Positions 17,420 through 26,643 of a stretch of 64,000 nucleotides of DNA are shown in pieces. Source of the stretch: Pseudomonas sp. WS 5079 (GTDB taxonomy: Bacteria; Pseudomonadota; Gammaproteobacteria; Pseudomonadales; Pseudomonadaceae); NCBI RefSeq assembly GCF_012985465.1, contig NZ_JAAQWN010000003.1, positions 1 to 64,000 of the forward strand, in the 5' to 3' direction. Numbering within the stretch: position 1 is the stretch's first letter; each line of letters opens with the position of its first letter. The translations under genes were made by a program, and so were the position numbers. A model generated the notes under the pieces. That model was not told the origin of the DNA. It ran no database searches and worked only from the letters and a program-made list of their open reading frames with translations.

Positions 17420-18861
17420 GAAAACTCGCGCTGCTTACTCTCAGCCTGATCAGCCTGGGCGCTTGCACCGTCGGCCCGGATTTTAAGCGCCCCGACGCCC
17501 AGCCAGCGGCGCACTGGACCGAGCCCCAGGGGCGCCAGGCCGCCAGCCGTGCGGTCAGCGACCCATTGGAAGAGCAGTGGTGGGACGTGTTCCACGACCC
17601 GCAACTGTCGGCCCTGGTGCGCCGGGCACTGAGTGACAACCTCGACCTGAAACTGGCCAGCAGCCGCCTGCAACAGAGCCGCGCGGTGCGCCAGGTGACG
17701 ACTGCCGAGCGCTACCCGCAGGTCAGCGCCGACGGCAACTATGGCCGCAAACGCAATAGCGCCAACGGCCTGAGCGATCCCTCCGGCAATAACGGCCGTT
17801 CGGCCTTCAACCTGTGGGACGCGGGCTTTGCGGCCTCCTGGGAACTGGACTTCTGGGGCCGGGTACGGCGCGAAACCGAAGCCGCCGACGCCACCCTGCA
17901 AGTGGCCGAAAACGACCGCCGCAGTGTGCTGCTGTCGGTCTTGGCCGAGACTGCCCAGGACTACATCCAGCTACGCGGCGTGCAAAGTACCCGTGCGGTC
18001 ACCGAGCAAAACCTCGACGTCGCACGGCGCAGCCTGAAGCTCTCGCAACTGCGCTTGGCCGATGGCGTGGCCACCCACCTGGATGTCGCTGAAGCTGCGG
18101 CGCAAGTGGCCGCCATCGAAGCGCGCCTGCCGGATTTGCAGCAGCGCCAGGACCAGTTGATCAACGCCCTGAGCCTGCTGATGGGCCAGGCCCCACAAGC
18201 CTTGCATGCACAACTGTCGCCGGACGCGGCGGTGCCCCAGACCCAGCGCCAGGTTGCGATTGGCCTGCCGTCGCAACTGGCACAGCGCCGCCCGGATATC
18301 CGCCAGGCCGAGGCGCGCCTGCATGCGGCGACCGCGAGCATCGGCGTGGCCAAGGGCGACTTCTACCCACGGATCACCCTGTCGGGCAGCCTCGGTTCCC
18401 AGGCCATGCAATTGTCGGATCTGGGCTCCTGGGGCTCACGCACCTTTGCTTTCGGCCCATCGCTGAGCCTGCCGCTGTTCAACGGCGGCCGCCTGCAAGG
18501 CATGCTCGATCTGCGCGAAGCCCAGCAGCAGGAAGCGGCCCTGGCGTACCAGCAGACCGTGTTGCGCGCCTGGCATGAAATCGACGACCAGTTGACCCGC
18601 TACAACGCCAGCCAACTGCGCCGCGACAGCCTCGCCGAAGCCGTGCGCCAGAACCAGATTGCCCTGGACACCGCCCAGCACCAGTACGTCGAAGGGGTGG
18701 TGGATTTCGTCAACGTGCTCACGGTGCAGAGCGCCTTGCTGGCGACCCAGGAGCAATGGGTGGAAAGCTCCACCGGCGTGTCCCTGGCCATGGTCGGCTT
18801 GTACAAGGCATTGGGCGGGGGCTGGGAGTCGGTGTATCCGTTGCAGACCGCCGGGCGGTAA
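17416..18861 (+). CDS. NodT-family outer membrane efflux lipoprotein
   Basis: This 481-residue channel-forming lipoprotein completes the pump. The lipobox is LGAC with Cys17, and TVGPDFKRP follows as in the OprM/NodT family. Two outer-membrane-efflux repeats and the conserved RRPDIRQAEARL segment (about residue 290) are present. The start overlaps the adaptor stop. It ends 35 bp before the Fur-like box of the next operon. Confidence 0.92.
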   Translation: MRKLALLTLSLISLGACTVGPDFKRPDAQPAAHWTEPQGRQAASRAVSDPLEEQWWDVFHDPQLSALVRRALSDNLDLKLASSRLQQSRAVRQVTTAERYPQVSADGNYGRKRNSANGLSDPSGNNGRSAFNLWDAGFAASWELDFWGRVRRETEAADATLQVAENDRRSVLLSVLAETAQDYIQLRGVQSTRAVTEQNLDVARRSLKLSQLRLADGVATHLDVAEAAAQVAAIEARLPDLQQRQDQLINALSLLMGQAPQALHAQLSPDAAVPQTQRQVAIGLPSQLAQRRPDIRQAEARLHAATASIGVAKGDFYPRITLSGSLGSQAMQLSDLGSWGSRTFAFGPSLSLPLFNGGRLQGMLDLREAQQQEAALAYQQTVLRAWHEIDDQLTRYNASQLRRDSLAEAVRQNQIALDTAQHQYVEGVVDFVNVLTVQSALLATQEQWVESSTGVSLAMVGLYKALGGGWESVYPLQTAGR

Positions 18862-18899
18862 CTGATAAAGTTTTTTGCCAGTCGCGATACAAGCTGTAA

Positions 18900-18914
18900 T
18901 GATAATTGCTCTCA
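18900..18914 (+). promoter_or_regulatory. Fur-like box upstream of the ECF sigma gene
   Basis: TGATAATTGCTCTCA compared with the 7-1-7 Fur consensus TGATAATNATTATCA matches 11 of 14 defined positions, with a perfect left half. It lies 20 bp before the sigma factor start, where iron-bound Fur would block transcription. The role is inferred; the match and position are seen. Confidence 0.68.
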
Positions 18915-18934
18915 ATAGTGTATCCGGGCGATTC

Positions 18935-19444
18935 ATGGACACCGCGACTGACGGCCAGCAACAGCTTCATCTCCTGTACCGCGACCATCATGGCTGGCTG
19001 CAAGGCTGGCTGCGCAAGCGCCTGGGCGACCGTGAGCACGCCGCCGACGTGGCGCAGGACACCTTCCTGCGCCTGCTGGTGTCGGGGCGTTTTCCCGGGG
19101 CCAAGGAGAGCCGCAGCTACCTGACGCAGATCGCCCGCAACCTGGTGATCGATCAATGGCGGCGCCTGCGCATCGAGCGCGCCTATCTGCAAAGCATTGC
19201 CCACCTGCCGGAGCCCGAGTCGCCGTCCCTGGAAACCCGCGCATTGATCCTCGAAACCCTGATGCAGATCGATGCCATGCTCGACCGCATGCCCGAGAAC
19301 GTGCGCCGGGCGTTCCTGTTATCGCAGTTCGAAGGCCTGACCTACGCGCAGATCGCCGAGCGCCTCGGGGTAACGATCAGCTCGGTGCAGAAGTACATGA
19401 CCCGCGCGATCATCGCCTGCTACCAGGTGGCTTACGAAGAATGA
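18935..19444 (+). CDS. FecI/PvdS-type extracytoplasmic function sigma factor
   Basis: This 169-residue ECF sigma factor should direct transcription of the receptor gene two positions downstream when the siderophore is bound. Region 2 spans about residues 10-75 (LYRDHHGWLQGWLRKRL, DVAQDTFLRLL) and region 4 about 105-160 (LDRMPENVRRAFLLSQFEGL, YAQIAERLGVTISSVQKYM), as in iron-starvation sigma factors. ATG at 18935 is chosen because it starts just before region 2; the frame is open further upstream across the Fur-like box. It overlaps the FecR gene by four bases. Confidence 0.92.
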   Translation: MDTATDGQQQLHLLYRDHHGWLQGWLRKRLGDREHAADVAQDTFLRLLVSGRFPGAKESRSYLTQIARNLVIDQWRRLRIERAYLQSIAHLPEPESPSLETRALILETLMQIDAMLDRMPENVRRAFLLSQFEGLTYAQIAERLGVTISSVQKYMTRAIIACYQVAYEE

Positions 19445-20397
19445 GAGCCCGCCATGACGCGCCGATTGCCCAGGCCGTGGTCGAACAGGCCAGCGAATGG
19501 TTGATGCTGCAATGGGGCGGCGAATTCGACGGGGCCCAGCGCCAGGCCTTTGCCCATTGGCAGGCCGCTGACCCGGAGCATCGTCGCGCCTGGCAGCGGT
19601 TGCAGCAGTTGCAGCAGACCTTGGGCGGCGTACCCGCAGACAGCGCCCGCGCGGTGTTGCGCGACGCGCCGGACCCACAGCGTCGGGCTGCGTTGAAACT
19701 GCTCGGGCTGTTGCTGGTAGCCGGTGGCAGCGGCTACCTGGTGCAGGGCAGCCAGCCGTGGCGGGCGGCGTTTGCCGAGCACCGCACCGCCACGGGCGAA
19801 ATTCGCCACCTGACCTTGAGCGACGGCACCCACCTGGACCTCAACAGCGACAGTGCCATCGACCTGCGCTTCAGTGCCACTGAGCGGCGCATCCGCCTGA
19901 TTCGTGGCGAGATCCTGCTGACCAGCGGCCACGACCCGTCCCGCCCGCTGATCGTCGAAACCGCTGCGGGCGATATCCAGGCCCTGGGCACCCGCTTTGC
20001 CGTGCGCGAACTGGACGACGGCAGCCGCGTCGACCTGTATGAAGGACGCCTGCAGGTGCGCCCGGTAGAGGGTTTGCCGGTGCTGATGAACGCGGGTGAC
20101 AGCCTGTGGTTCAGTGCAACGCAGACCTCGGCAGTGACTGCGCTGGATGCCAACGCCAGCAGTTGGGCCCAGCACCGCCTGATTGCCGAGCGCCAGCCGC
20201 TGGGGCGTTTTGTGGCTGAACTGAGCCGTTATCGGCCGGGGGTGTTGCGCTGTGACGAGGCCGTGTCCGGGCTGTTGCTGACCGGTGTGTTTCCGCTCAA
20301 TGACACCGATGCGATCCTCACCGCCCTTGAGCGCTCATTGCCGGTACGGGTGCATGCGGTGACGCGCTATTGGGTCACCCTAAAAGCCAGGGTTTGA
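19441..20397 (+). CDS. FecR-family transmembrane sigma regulator
   Basis: This 318-residue inner membrane protein passes the signal from the receptor's STN domain to the sigma factor. An N-terminal cytoplasmic DUF4880-type segment (EQASEWLMLQW, AFAHWQAADPEHRRAW) is followed by one helix near residues 80-96 (LKLLGLLLVAGGSGYLV), then the periplasmic FecR domain with TATGEIRHLTLSDGTHLDLN. The C-terminal 80 residues resemble the STN-contacting part. ATG at 19441 overlaps the sigma stop (ATGA). Confidence 0.92.
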   Translation: MRARHDAPIAQAVVEQASEWLMLQWGGEFDGAQRQAFAHWQAADPEHRRAWQRLQQLQQTLGGVPADSARAVLRDAPDPQRRAALKLLGLLLVAGGSGYLVQGSQPWRAAFAEHRTATGEIRHLTLSDGTHLDLNSDSAIDLRFSATERRIRLIRGEILLTSGHDPSRPLIVETAAGDIQALGTRFAVRELDDGSRVDLYEGRLQVRPVEGLPVLMNAGDSLWFSATQTSAVTALDANASSWAQHRLIAERQPLGRFVAELSRYRPGVLRCDEAVSGLLLTGVFPLNDTDAILTALERSLPVRVHAVTRYWVTLKARV

Positions 20398-20407
20398 CTC
20401 GATCAAC

Positions 20408-20496
20408 GGTGGGAGCGGGCTTGCCTGCGATAGCGGTGTATCAGTGACAGATGGGCTAACCGACCCACCTCTATCGCAGGCAAGCCAGCTCCCACA
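20408..20496. repeat. REP/REPIN palindrome between fecR-like and receptor genes
   Basis: The arms GGTGGGAGCGGGCTTGCCTG and CAGGCAAGCCAGCTCCCACA surround a partly palindromic centre. It separates the sigma/anti-sigma pair from the receptor, so transcripts from the Fur-controlled promoter may end here. The sigma-dependent receptor promoter should lie in 20497-20610. Confidence 0.87.
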
Positions 20497-20623
20497 TTGA
20501 TGGTGTTTTGGTGTGGAAAGTCAGTGGCCGCATTTTTTTTGATTTTCTTTTGTCGGTTTTTCAATCCCGTCCGGGATACCTCTTGAAAGCCAATCAAGAA
20601 GCGTTCTCACGGGGAGTCCTGCA

Positions 20624-23077
20624 ATGCCGCACCACCCAATCCAACCCCTGGCCCGCGCCCTGCGCCGTGGCCTGTTTGTCAGTGTGCTGGCGACTGTGCC
20701 GCTCGTCCCGACCCTGGTCCAGGCCCAGGAGAGCGCTGGCGAAGCCTTGCGCCAATACAACATCCCTGCCGGCAGCCTGGACCAGGCGTTGAACCGTTTC
20801 GCCAGCGCTTCGGGGATTTTGCTCTCGGTGGATGCATCACTGACTGCCGGCAAGCGCAGCCCTGGCTTGCAGGGCCGCTATGCTACCGGCCCGGGGTTGG
20901 AACGCTTGTTGGCCGGCAGCGGCCTGGCGGCGCTGCAGTCGGGCGGCGGCTGGTCGGTGCAGGCGCTGTCGGGGGACGGTTCGGTGCAGTTGGGCGCAAC
21001 CCAGATCAGTGCCCAGCAGGCCCAGGAAAACGCCTGGGGCCCGGTCGACGGCATCGTCGCCACCCGCAGTGCCACGGGCAGCAAGACCGATGCGGCGCTG
21101 GTGGAAATCCCCCAGACCATCAACGTGATCACCGCTGCCGAAATCAAGGCGCGCGGCGCGCAAAGCGTGACCCAGGCGCTGCTGTACACCCCCGGCATGA
21201 GCGCCGGGGGGTTCTCCGACCGGGTCAAGCTGTTCGACGAGCCGACATCCCGTGGCTTCTCGCCCACCCCTTTGTACCTCGACGGCCTGCACCTGCCTTA
21301 CGGCGGCGGCAGTACCGGCGGTGCGTTGCAGATCGAGCCCTATTCCCTGGAGCGCATCGAAGTGCTCAAGGGCCCGGCATCGGTGCTGTACGGGCACAAC
21401 CAGCCGGGCGGCATCGTCAATATGGTCAGCAAGCGCCCCAGCGAGACCCCGGTGCGCCAGGTGGTGCTCGAAGCCGGCACCTACGAACACAAAAGCGCGG
21501 CCATTGACCTTAGCGGCCCGCTGGATGATCAAGGGCAATTCTTCTATCGCCTCACCGGGCGCCTCAAGGACGAGCAGGGCGAGATCGACTACTTCGAAAA
21601 CCGCCGCCAATTCATTGCGCCGAGCCTGACCTGGCGGCCCAACGACGACACCAGCCTGACCCTGTTCGCCCAGTACCAGAAAGACAAGGGCGTGCCCGAG
21701 GCCCAGGGCCTGCCGGCGTCCGGCACGATCTGGCGCAACCCCAACGGCAAGATCGACCGTGATGTGTTTATCGGCGAGCCGGGCGTCAACAAGTACAACC
21801 GCGAACAATTCGCCTTCGGCTACGAGTTGTCCCATCGGCTGAACGACACCTGGACCCTCAAGCAAAACGCGCGCTATGCCGAAGTGGACGACCGCTACAG
21901 GGCGCCGTTGCACGGCTACCGTTTTGTCGCCAACCCGGCCACTGGCGCGATGGATCAACGCTACCTGCAACGTTTCGGCGTGGACTGGAGGCAGAGCAAC
22001 AAAGTGATTGGCGTGGATAACATCGCCCAGGCCGAATTCACCACTGGCGAGTTCTCCCACACCCTGATCGTGGGCCTGGATTACTACCATTCCAACTCCA
22101 GGTTCCTCGGCCTTTATGACCGCAACCCGCCGATCATCGATCTGTTCAACCCGGTGTATGGCCAGCCGCTGAACTTCGGCCAGCCCTATCGCTGGGACAA
22201 CACCATCACCCAGACCGGCCTGTACGTGCAGGACCAGATCAAGTGGGACAAATGGGCACTGGTGCTGGGTGGGCGCTATGACTGGGCCAATGTGGTCAAC
22301 AAGGCGCCGCTGAGCGACGACCGCACCAGCAGCAAGGACCAGGCCTTCACCGGCCGCGCGGGCCTGGTGTACCTGTTCGATAACGGCCTGGCGCCGTTTA
22401 TCAGCTACTCGGAGTCCTTCCTGCCGCTGTCCGGCACCGATGCCAACCAGAAACCCTTCGACCCGTCCACCGGCAACCAGTACGAAGTCGGCGTGAAGTA
22501 CCAGCCCCCGGGCCAGGAAAGTTTTGTGCAGGTCTCGGTCTATCAACTGGACCAGGAAAACATCCTGACGGCCAATCCGCCGAGCAACTTCAGTAGCCAG
22601 AGCGGCGCCATGCGTTCGCGCGGCGTCGAGTTCGAAGCCAAGGCCGTGTTGAACGATTCCTGGGATGTGGTCGCTTCGGCGGCGCGCAACGACATCAAGT
22701 ACACCAAGGACAACGAAGGTCGCGAAGGCCGCCACCCGGCCGGTATCTCACCCCTGACGGCGGCGTTGTGGGTCAACTACACCGTGATCGGCGACACCCC
22801 CCTGGCCGGCCTCGGCGCAGGCCTGGGCGCCCGCTACTCGCGCAGCAGCATGGGTGACTACTTTGCCGGCGCGTTCACCGTGCCGTCCTACACCGTCTAC
22901 GATGCCAGCCTGAGCTACGACCTGGGCGCCTCGCCCCTGAAACTCAAAGGCGTGAAGCTGGCGATGAACGTGCAGAACCTTGCCAACAAGACCTACGTAT
23001 CGCAGTGCACCAGCGACCTGGATTGCTACTACGGCGAAGGGCGTACGGTGGTGTCGAGCCTGACTTACGACTGGTAA
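20624..23077 (+). CDS. TonB-dependent siderophore transducer-receptor (FhuA/FiuA-like, with STN domain)
   Basis: This 817-residue outer membrane receptor imports an iron-siderophore and signals its presence. The signal peptide ends at about residue 35 (LVQA). The STN domain spans about 45-115 ([14 protein letters not shown]). The plug spans about 145-270 ([44 protein letters not shown]) and the barrel follows, ending in a C-terminal aromatic residue. The C-terminal loop with paired cysteines ([15 protein letters not shown]) is like ferrichrome-type receptors. ATG at 20624 follows a GGGGAG ribosome site. The exact ligand is not certain. Confidence 0.93.
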   Translation: MPHHPIQPLARALRRGLFVSVLATVPLVPTLVQAQESAGEALRQYNIPAGSLDQALNRFASASGILLSVDASLTAGKRSPGLQGRYATGPGLERLLAGSGLAALQSGGGWSVQALSGDGSVQLGATQISAQQAQENAWGPVDGIVATRSATGSKTDAALVEIPQTINVITAAEIKARGAQSVTQALLYTPGMSAGGFSDRVKLFDEPTSRGFSPTPLYLDGLHLPYGGGSTGGALQIEPYSLERIEVLKGPASVLYGHNQPGGIVNMVSKRPSETPVRQVVLEAGTYEHKSAAIDLSGPLDDQGQFFYRLTGRLKDEQGEIDYFENRRQFIAPSLTWRPNDDTSLTLFAQYQKDKGVPEAQGLPASGTIWRNPNGKIDRDVFIGEPGVNKYNREQFAFGYELSHRLNDTWTLKQNARYAEVDDRYRAPLHGYRFVANPATGAMDQRYLQRFGVDWRQSNKVIGVDNIAQAEFTTGEFSHTLIVGLDYYHSNSRFLGLYDRNPPIIDLFNPVYGQPLNFGQPYRWDNTITQTGLYVQDQIKWDKWALVLGGRYDWANVVNKAPLSDDRTSSKDQAFTGRAGLVYLFDNGLAPFISYSESFLPLSGTDANQKPFDPSTGNQYEVGVKYQPPGQESFVQVSVYQLDQENILTANPPSNFSSQSGAMRSRGVEFEAKAVLNDSWDVVASAARNDIKYTKDNEGREGRHPAGISPLTAALWVNYTVIGDTPLAGLGAGLGARYSRSSMGDYFAGAFTVPSYTVYDASLSYDLGASPLKLKGVKLAMNVQNLANKTYVSQCTSDLDCYYGEGRTVVSSLTYDW

Positions 23078-23086
23078 GACGCTATC

Positions 23087-23120
23087 CCCTGTAGGAGCCG
23101 GCAAGCCGGCTCCTACAGGG
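23087..23120. terminator. Perfect 16-bp hairpin between convergent genes
   Basis: The arms CCCTGTAGGAGCCGGC and GCCGGCTCCTACAGGG pair perfectly around AA. It fills the gap between the receptor stop (23077) and the stop of the minus-strand DUF3142 gene (23122). There is no T-run, so it is a single REP-like hairpin that could serve as a two-way transcription barrier. Confidence 0.7.
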
Positions 23121-23121
23121 A

Positions 23122-23829
23122 TCAACCTGGATTCTGCAAAAACACCACATACCCCCGAAACCACTCACTCCCCTGCAAATACCCCGGCTCCTGCCATTCC
23201 CCGCCCTGGATCAAGCCGATCTTGAACGGCATTCCCAGTCGGTTCATCCGGGGCAGGTACGCCGCGTAATCGGGGATGCTGTGGCGGCCCTGATAGGTCT
23301 GCACCACCACTTCATCCACTACGCCCTTAAGCTGGGCGATGGCGGCTGGGTCGGCGTTGCTGCTCCAGTCCATCAGGCCGGTGATGCTCAGGCGCAACTC
23401 CTTCGGCAAGCGCTGGCGCAGGTCCTTGAGGAAGGTGGCGTATTCGTGCAGGTATTGGGTGCGGGCGTCGAAGTCGATCTGGATCCCGACCACCGGGTTG
23501 CCCGCTGCGCGCCAGCGTTGCACCTGCCCGAGCATTTTTGTGTAGACCGGTTCTGGCCAGCGCAAGGTATGGGCGCGGTACACGATCCACACTTCGCCCT
23601 GACGGATGCGCGGCACGCTCATGCCCTGGGCGATGAACTGCACGCCGCGTTCGGGCTGGCGGCGGGTCGAGTTGATCTGGCCCTGGAGGATGTACAGGGT
23701 CTTGGCCTGCTTGAGCACCGGCTGTGGCGCGACGCCGCTCCACAGCCAGAAGGCTTCATGGTCGCGGGCGTCGACTGCGCCGAAGGCCGGGCTCGCCAGG
23801 AGCAGCAGGGCCAGCCACAAGCCTTTCAC
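23122..23829 (-). CDS. DUF3142-family secreted protein
   Basis: This 235-residue protein has a signal peptide (GLWLALLLLASPAFG) and a DUF3142 domain. Its strand-helix pattern looks like a glycoside-hydrolase-type barrel: VVGIQIDFDAR has an Asp-Phe-Asp at a strand end, followed by LRLSITGLMDW and VVDEVVVQTYQ. I chose GTG at 23829, four bases after the upstream gene's stop and directly before the signal peptide; a longer frame to 23877 would destroy the signal. The function is not known. Catalysis on a glycan is a guess from the fold pattern. Confidence 0.75.
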   Translation of the reverse strand: MKGLWLALLLLASPAFGAVDARDHEAFWLWSGVAPQPVLKQAKTLYILQGQINSTRRQPERGVQFIAQGMSVPRIRQGEVWIVYRAHTLRWPEPVYTKMLGQVQRWRAAGNPVVGIQIDFDARTQYLHEYATFLKDLRQRLPKELRLSITGLMDWSSNADPAAIAQLKGVVDEVVVQTYQGRHSIPDYAAYLPRMNRLGMPFKIGLIQGGEWQEPGYLQGSEWFRGYVVFLQNPG

Positions 23830-23833
23830 CGGC

Positions 23834-25990
23834 TTACCAGTAGTACTGCAGCGATTTGCCCCACTGGGTGTCGGCAAACCCGGTTTTCAGCTGGCGGAAC
23901 CAGCCCTTGCGCACGGCCTTGTCCACATCTTCGCCACCGCAGCTGTTATAGCCCGAAGGCGCATAGCAGTTGATCGCCCGGAACAGTGCATAGGCCTTGT
24001 CGTCACGGGGCGCCTTGGGGTTGGCGATCACTTGTTGGTAGCCCTCGAGCCGCGAGAAGGTTTCCCCGGTGAAGCCCGATGCAGTGCTGCCCAGGCTGCC
24101 GGCCGAGCGGGCCTGTTCCAGGGGCATACCGTCCAGGCCGTTGCGCAGGATGAACTCACCCAGGCAGTTGAGGCCGTGTGGGTTTTTCGGGTCGTCCTGC
24201 AAGGTGCTGGCGGTTTGCGCGATGGTCGGGCAGGTGTAGCCGGAGGCGGCCTTGTCGCCGCTCCAGCGGAACAGGGTCAGTGCCTGGCCACCGTCGTACA
24301 CATAGCCCAGGCTGGTGCCGAGCTTGTCTGCGGCAGGGGCGGCCGGCAGTTGTTGCAAGTCCTCGGCAAAGGTCGCGAACTGGCCCCGCAGCAGGTCTTT
24401 GTAGAGCAACACAAATTGCGCGGTACTGCGCTCCAGCGGGTCGCTGGCCTGGCTGATCTGCTGGCGCAGCAACTCGGGCCCGGCCACGCTGCGCAACAGG
24501 ATATAGCGCACTTGCTGGGTCTGGATCGGCGAGTCGACGGCGAACACCTTGGCCAATTGGCCGCTGCGTTCGTAGTTCATCGCCAGGGCCAGCTCCACTT
24601 GATCGCGCTGCAAGGGCTGCTTGGCCAGTGGCAGCAGTTGTAGCCACAGTGCCTCGGCGCCTTTCCAGTCCTGCTTGGCTTGCAGGGCCAGGCCGCGCAG
24701 GGTTTGCTGGCTGAATGCCAGGTAATCCAGGCTCGCTGGCAGCTCCTGTGGCAGATGCTTCAACGCCTGGTCTGGCTGGTGCTCGACATACAGGGCGAAC
24801 GCCGCCTGCAAGTAGTCGTACAGCGCAGGCTCGTTGGCAAACGCGGCCTTTTGTCCGTCGAGGGTGGCGCGGGTCAGCTTGGGCGGGTTGTTGGCGCGCA
24901 TCCACATCAGGTCGTTGATCGCCAGCAACAAGGGGTTGCGGATGGTCTCGGCGTAGCTGGTCAGCAGCTTGTTGTCGGTTTCTTCCACCAGCTCATCGAT
25001 GGAGCCATTGCGCTCGGCATCGCTGGCCTCGGTCAGTTGCCAGGCGTAGTCGTCGGCCAGCTTGGTCGCATCGCCCGCCAGCCAATGTACCCGGCGCAGC
25101 AGGCCACGAGCGGAAGGGGCGTATTCACCCTGTGGATAAGTGTTCAGGTAGCTGAGGAAACTGTGCTCGGCTTCGTCCAGCGCGGACTTATCCACAGCCT
25201 GGCGCTGGGGTAGGCCGTATTCATCGAAGGCATTTTCCTGGGCATGGTTGAGCGACGCGCGGGCGATCATGTACACCGCCGTTTCCTTCAGCCACGGCAA
25301 CGTGGTCAGGGTGACTGCGGCAAATCCACGCTCGGCATACACAAAGCGCCCGCTGTAAAAGTCGGAGGCGGCGAGCAGGTAGGTGGTCAGTTCGCGACCC
25401 TGGGTGGAAGTGATCAACTGCGGCTCCAGCAGCACCTCGCCCTGCCAGTCGCAGGTGCCGAGCAGTTTCAGGCGGGCATTGGCCAGCAGCACACGCTCAT
25501 TCGCCGGCACATCGGCGTTGGTCACTTGGCGCACAAAGTCGGTGGCGCTCTGCACATTGTTACTGCGGCAACGGCTGCCTTCGCCCCACAAAAACTGGTC
25601 GCCCGCCGCCGCCGTGGCCTCGTGCTGGATGCCCAGCGCGGCCAACAACTGCGCAAGCTCCGTGCCTTGTTCTGCGGGCGTCTGCCCCTCGGGCGGGCGG
25701 GGCACCAGGCGATACACCGGGAACGGCACCGGGCCGAAGCCCTGGGCCAGGTCATCTTCACCCAGCGGATTGGGGGTCAGGGGCGCGTTCTTTTTTGCCG
25801 CGAGCAACAGGCGCAGGTTGGTCCGGCTGTCGTTGCCAGGGCTCAGGAACGGCATGTTGCTGCAAGCGGTCAGCGAATCCTGGGACACGCGCCAGTCGGG
25901 GTAGCACGAGTCGTCGCCACTGGCCTGGGCCTGCAGGGATACGCCGGCACACAGTGCCAGGGTCAGGGATGACAGAAGACCGATGCGCAT
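23834..25990 (-). CDS. Large secreted TPR-like protein of unknown function
   Basis: This 718-residue protein has a signal peptide (ends LQAQA near residue 23) and long helical stretches that look like degenerate tetratricopeptide or YfiO-type repeats, for example LDEAEHSFLSYLNTYPQGEYAP around residues 280-300. It has about ten cysteines, including paired ones near both ends (DDSCYPDW, SLTACSN; NCYAPSGYNSCGG), which suggests disulfides and a periplasmic or outer-envelope location. It is followed four bases later by the DUF3142 gene, so the two probably act together. I do not recognise a function. Confidence 0.72.
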   Translation of the reverse strand: MRIGLLSSLTLALCAGVSLQAQASGDDSCYPDWRVSQDSLTACSNMPFLSPGNDSRTNLRLLLAAKKNAPLTPNPLGEDDLAQGFGPVPFPVYRLVPRPPEGQTPAEQGTELAQLLAALGIQHEATAAAGDQFLWGEGSRCRSNNVQSATDFVRQVTNADVPANERVLLANARLKLLGTCDWQGEVLLEPQLITSTQGRELTTYLLAASDFYSGRFVYAERGFAAVTLTTLPWLKETAVYMIARASLNHAQENAFDEYGLPQRQAVDKSALDEAEHSFLSYLNTYPQGEYAPSARGLLRRVHWLAGDATKLADDYAWQLTEASDAERNGSIDELVEETDNKLLTSYAETIRNPLLLAINDLMWMRANNPPKLTRATLDGQKAAFANEPALYDYLQAAFALYVEHQPDQALKHLPQELPASLDYLAFSQQTLRGLALQAKQDWKGAEALWLQLLPLAKQPLQRDQVELALAMNYERSGQLAKVFAVDSPIQTQQVRYILLRSVAGPELLRQQISQASDPLERSTAQFVLLYKDLLRGQFATFAEDLQQLPAAPAADKLGTSLGYVYDGGQALTLFRWSGDKAASGYTCPTIAQTASTLQDDPKNPHGLNCLGEFILRNGLDGMPLEQARSAGSLGSTASGFTGETFSRLEGYQQVIANPKAPRDDKAYALFRAINCYAPSGYNSCGGEDVDKAVRKGWFRQLKTGFADTQWGKSLQYYW

Positions 25991-26139
25991 GAATTGTCCT
26001 TATTCCGGGAGTCCGTGGATGCCGCTGGGCGGAAGGTGAAGATGATAACGTGAACATTGCAAAATGTTGCACGTATGGCCGCCAATCTGTGGGTTTTATC
26101 GGTCTAGACTGTGGGCAATTACCTCGTCTTGGAGTTGTC

Positions 26140-26382
26140 ATGGAATCGCCTGTTCACAGCCTGCCGTCGTTGTTCAAACAGCTCGGCCTGGCCGATGACG
26201 CCATCAGCATTGAGCGTTTTGTCGCCGTGCATTCACCACTCAAGCCGGAGTTGAAACTCGAAGATGCGTTTTTTTGGACGCCGAGCCAGAAGGCGTTTTT
26301 GCGCGAAGAAATCCTGGAGGACGCGGATTGGGCGGAAGTGGTGGATGAGTTGAATGTGCTGCTGCGCAGCGGTCGTGCGTAA
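26140..26382 (+). CDS. DUF2789 small protein
   Basis: This 80-residue cytoplasmic protein has the DUF2789 pattern: HSLPSLFKQLGL at the start, the central FFWTPSQKAFLREEI and a terminal WAEVVDELNVLL. ATG at 26140 has GGAG at 26130-26133; the frame is open upstream to 26050, but the conserved start fits 26140. No function is known for the family. It stands alone, divergent from the 718-residue protein gene. Confidence 0.82.
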   Translation: MESPVHSLPSLFKQLGLADDAISIERFVAVHSPLKPELKLEDAFFWTPSQKAFLREEILEDADWAEVVDELNVLLRSGRA

Positions 26383-26415
26383 GCGAACGCACTGTGCGAG
26401 ACAACGGCAATCGAA

Positions 26416-26525
26416 TGTGGGAGCTGTCGAGCCCCAGCGAGGCTGCGATAGCGGTGGGTGAGCCACCATCCATGCACGCAGTGCCACTGCCATCGCAGCC
26501 TCGCCAAGGTTCGACAGCTCCCACA
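26416..26525. repeat. REP-like long palindrome, variant family
   Basis: The arms TGTGGGAGCTGTCGAGCCCC and CAAGGTTCGACAGCTCCCAC lie about 110 bp apart with an internal pair (GAGGCTGCGATAGC against CATCGCAGCCTCG). The arm ..GAGCTGTCGAGCC.. differs from the ..GGCTTGCC.. arms of the other copies, so this is a second REP subfamily. Confidence 0.8.
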
Positions 26526-26611
26526 GGGTGACGCGGTATGTGGGTGCCCCACCGCCTATCTGTGAATTTGTATCAAAACTTGACGAGATTCCATTCCTTG
26601 ATCATATTGAT

Positions 26612-26627
26612 AGTTAGCAAGCTAACT
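26612..26627 (+). promoter_or_regulatory. Probable MarR operator in the promoter of the efflux operon
   Basis: AGTTAGCAAGCTAACT is a dyad with seven-base arms around AA, typical in size and A+T pattern for MarR-family dimers. It lies inside the spacer of a possible promoter (TTGATA at 26607-26612, TATGCG at 26629-26634, 16-bp spacer), about 15 bp before the marR-like gene. Repressor binding there would block RNA polymerase, giving self-control of the operon. The dyad is seen; the binding is inferred. Confidence 0.68.
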
Positions 26628-26643
26628 GTATGCGAATGATCTC

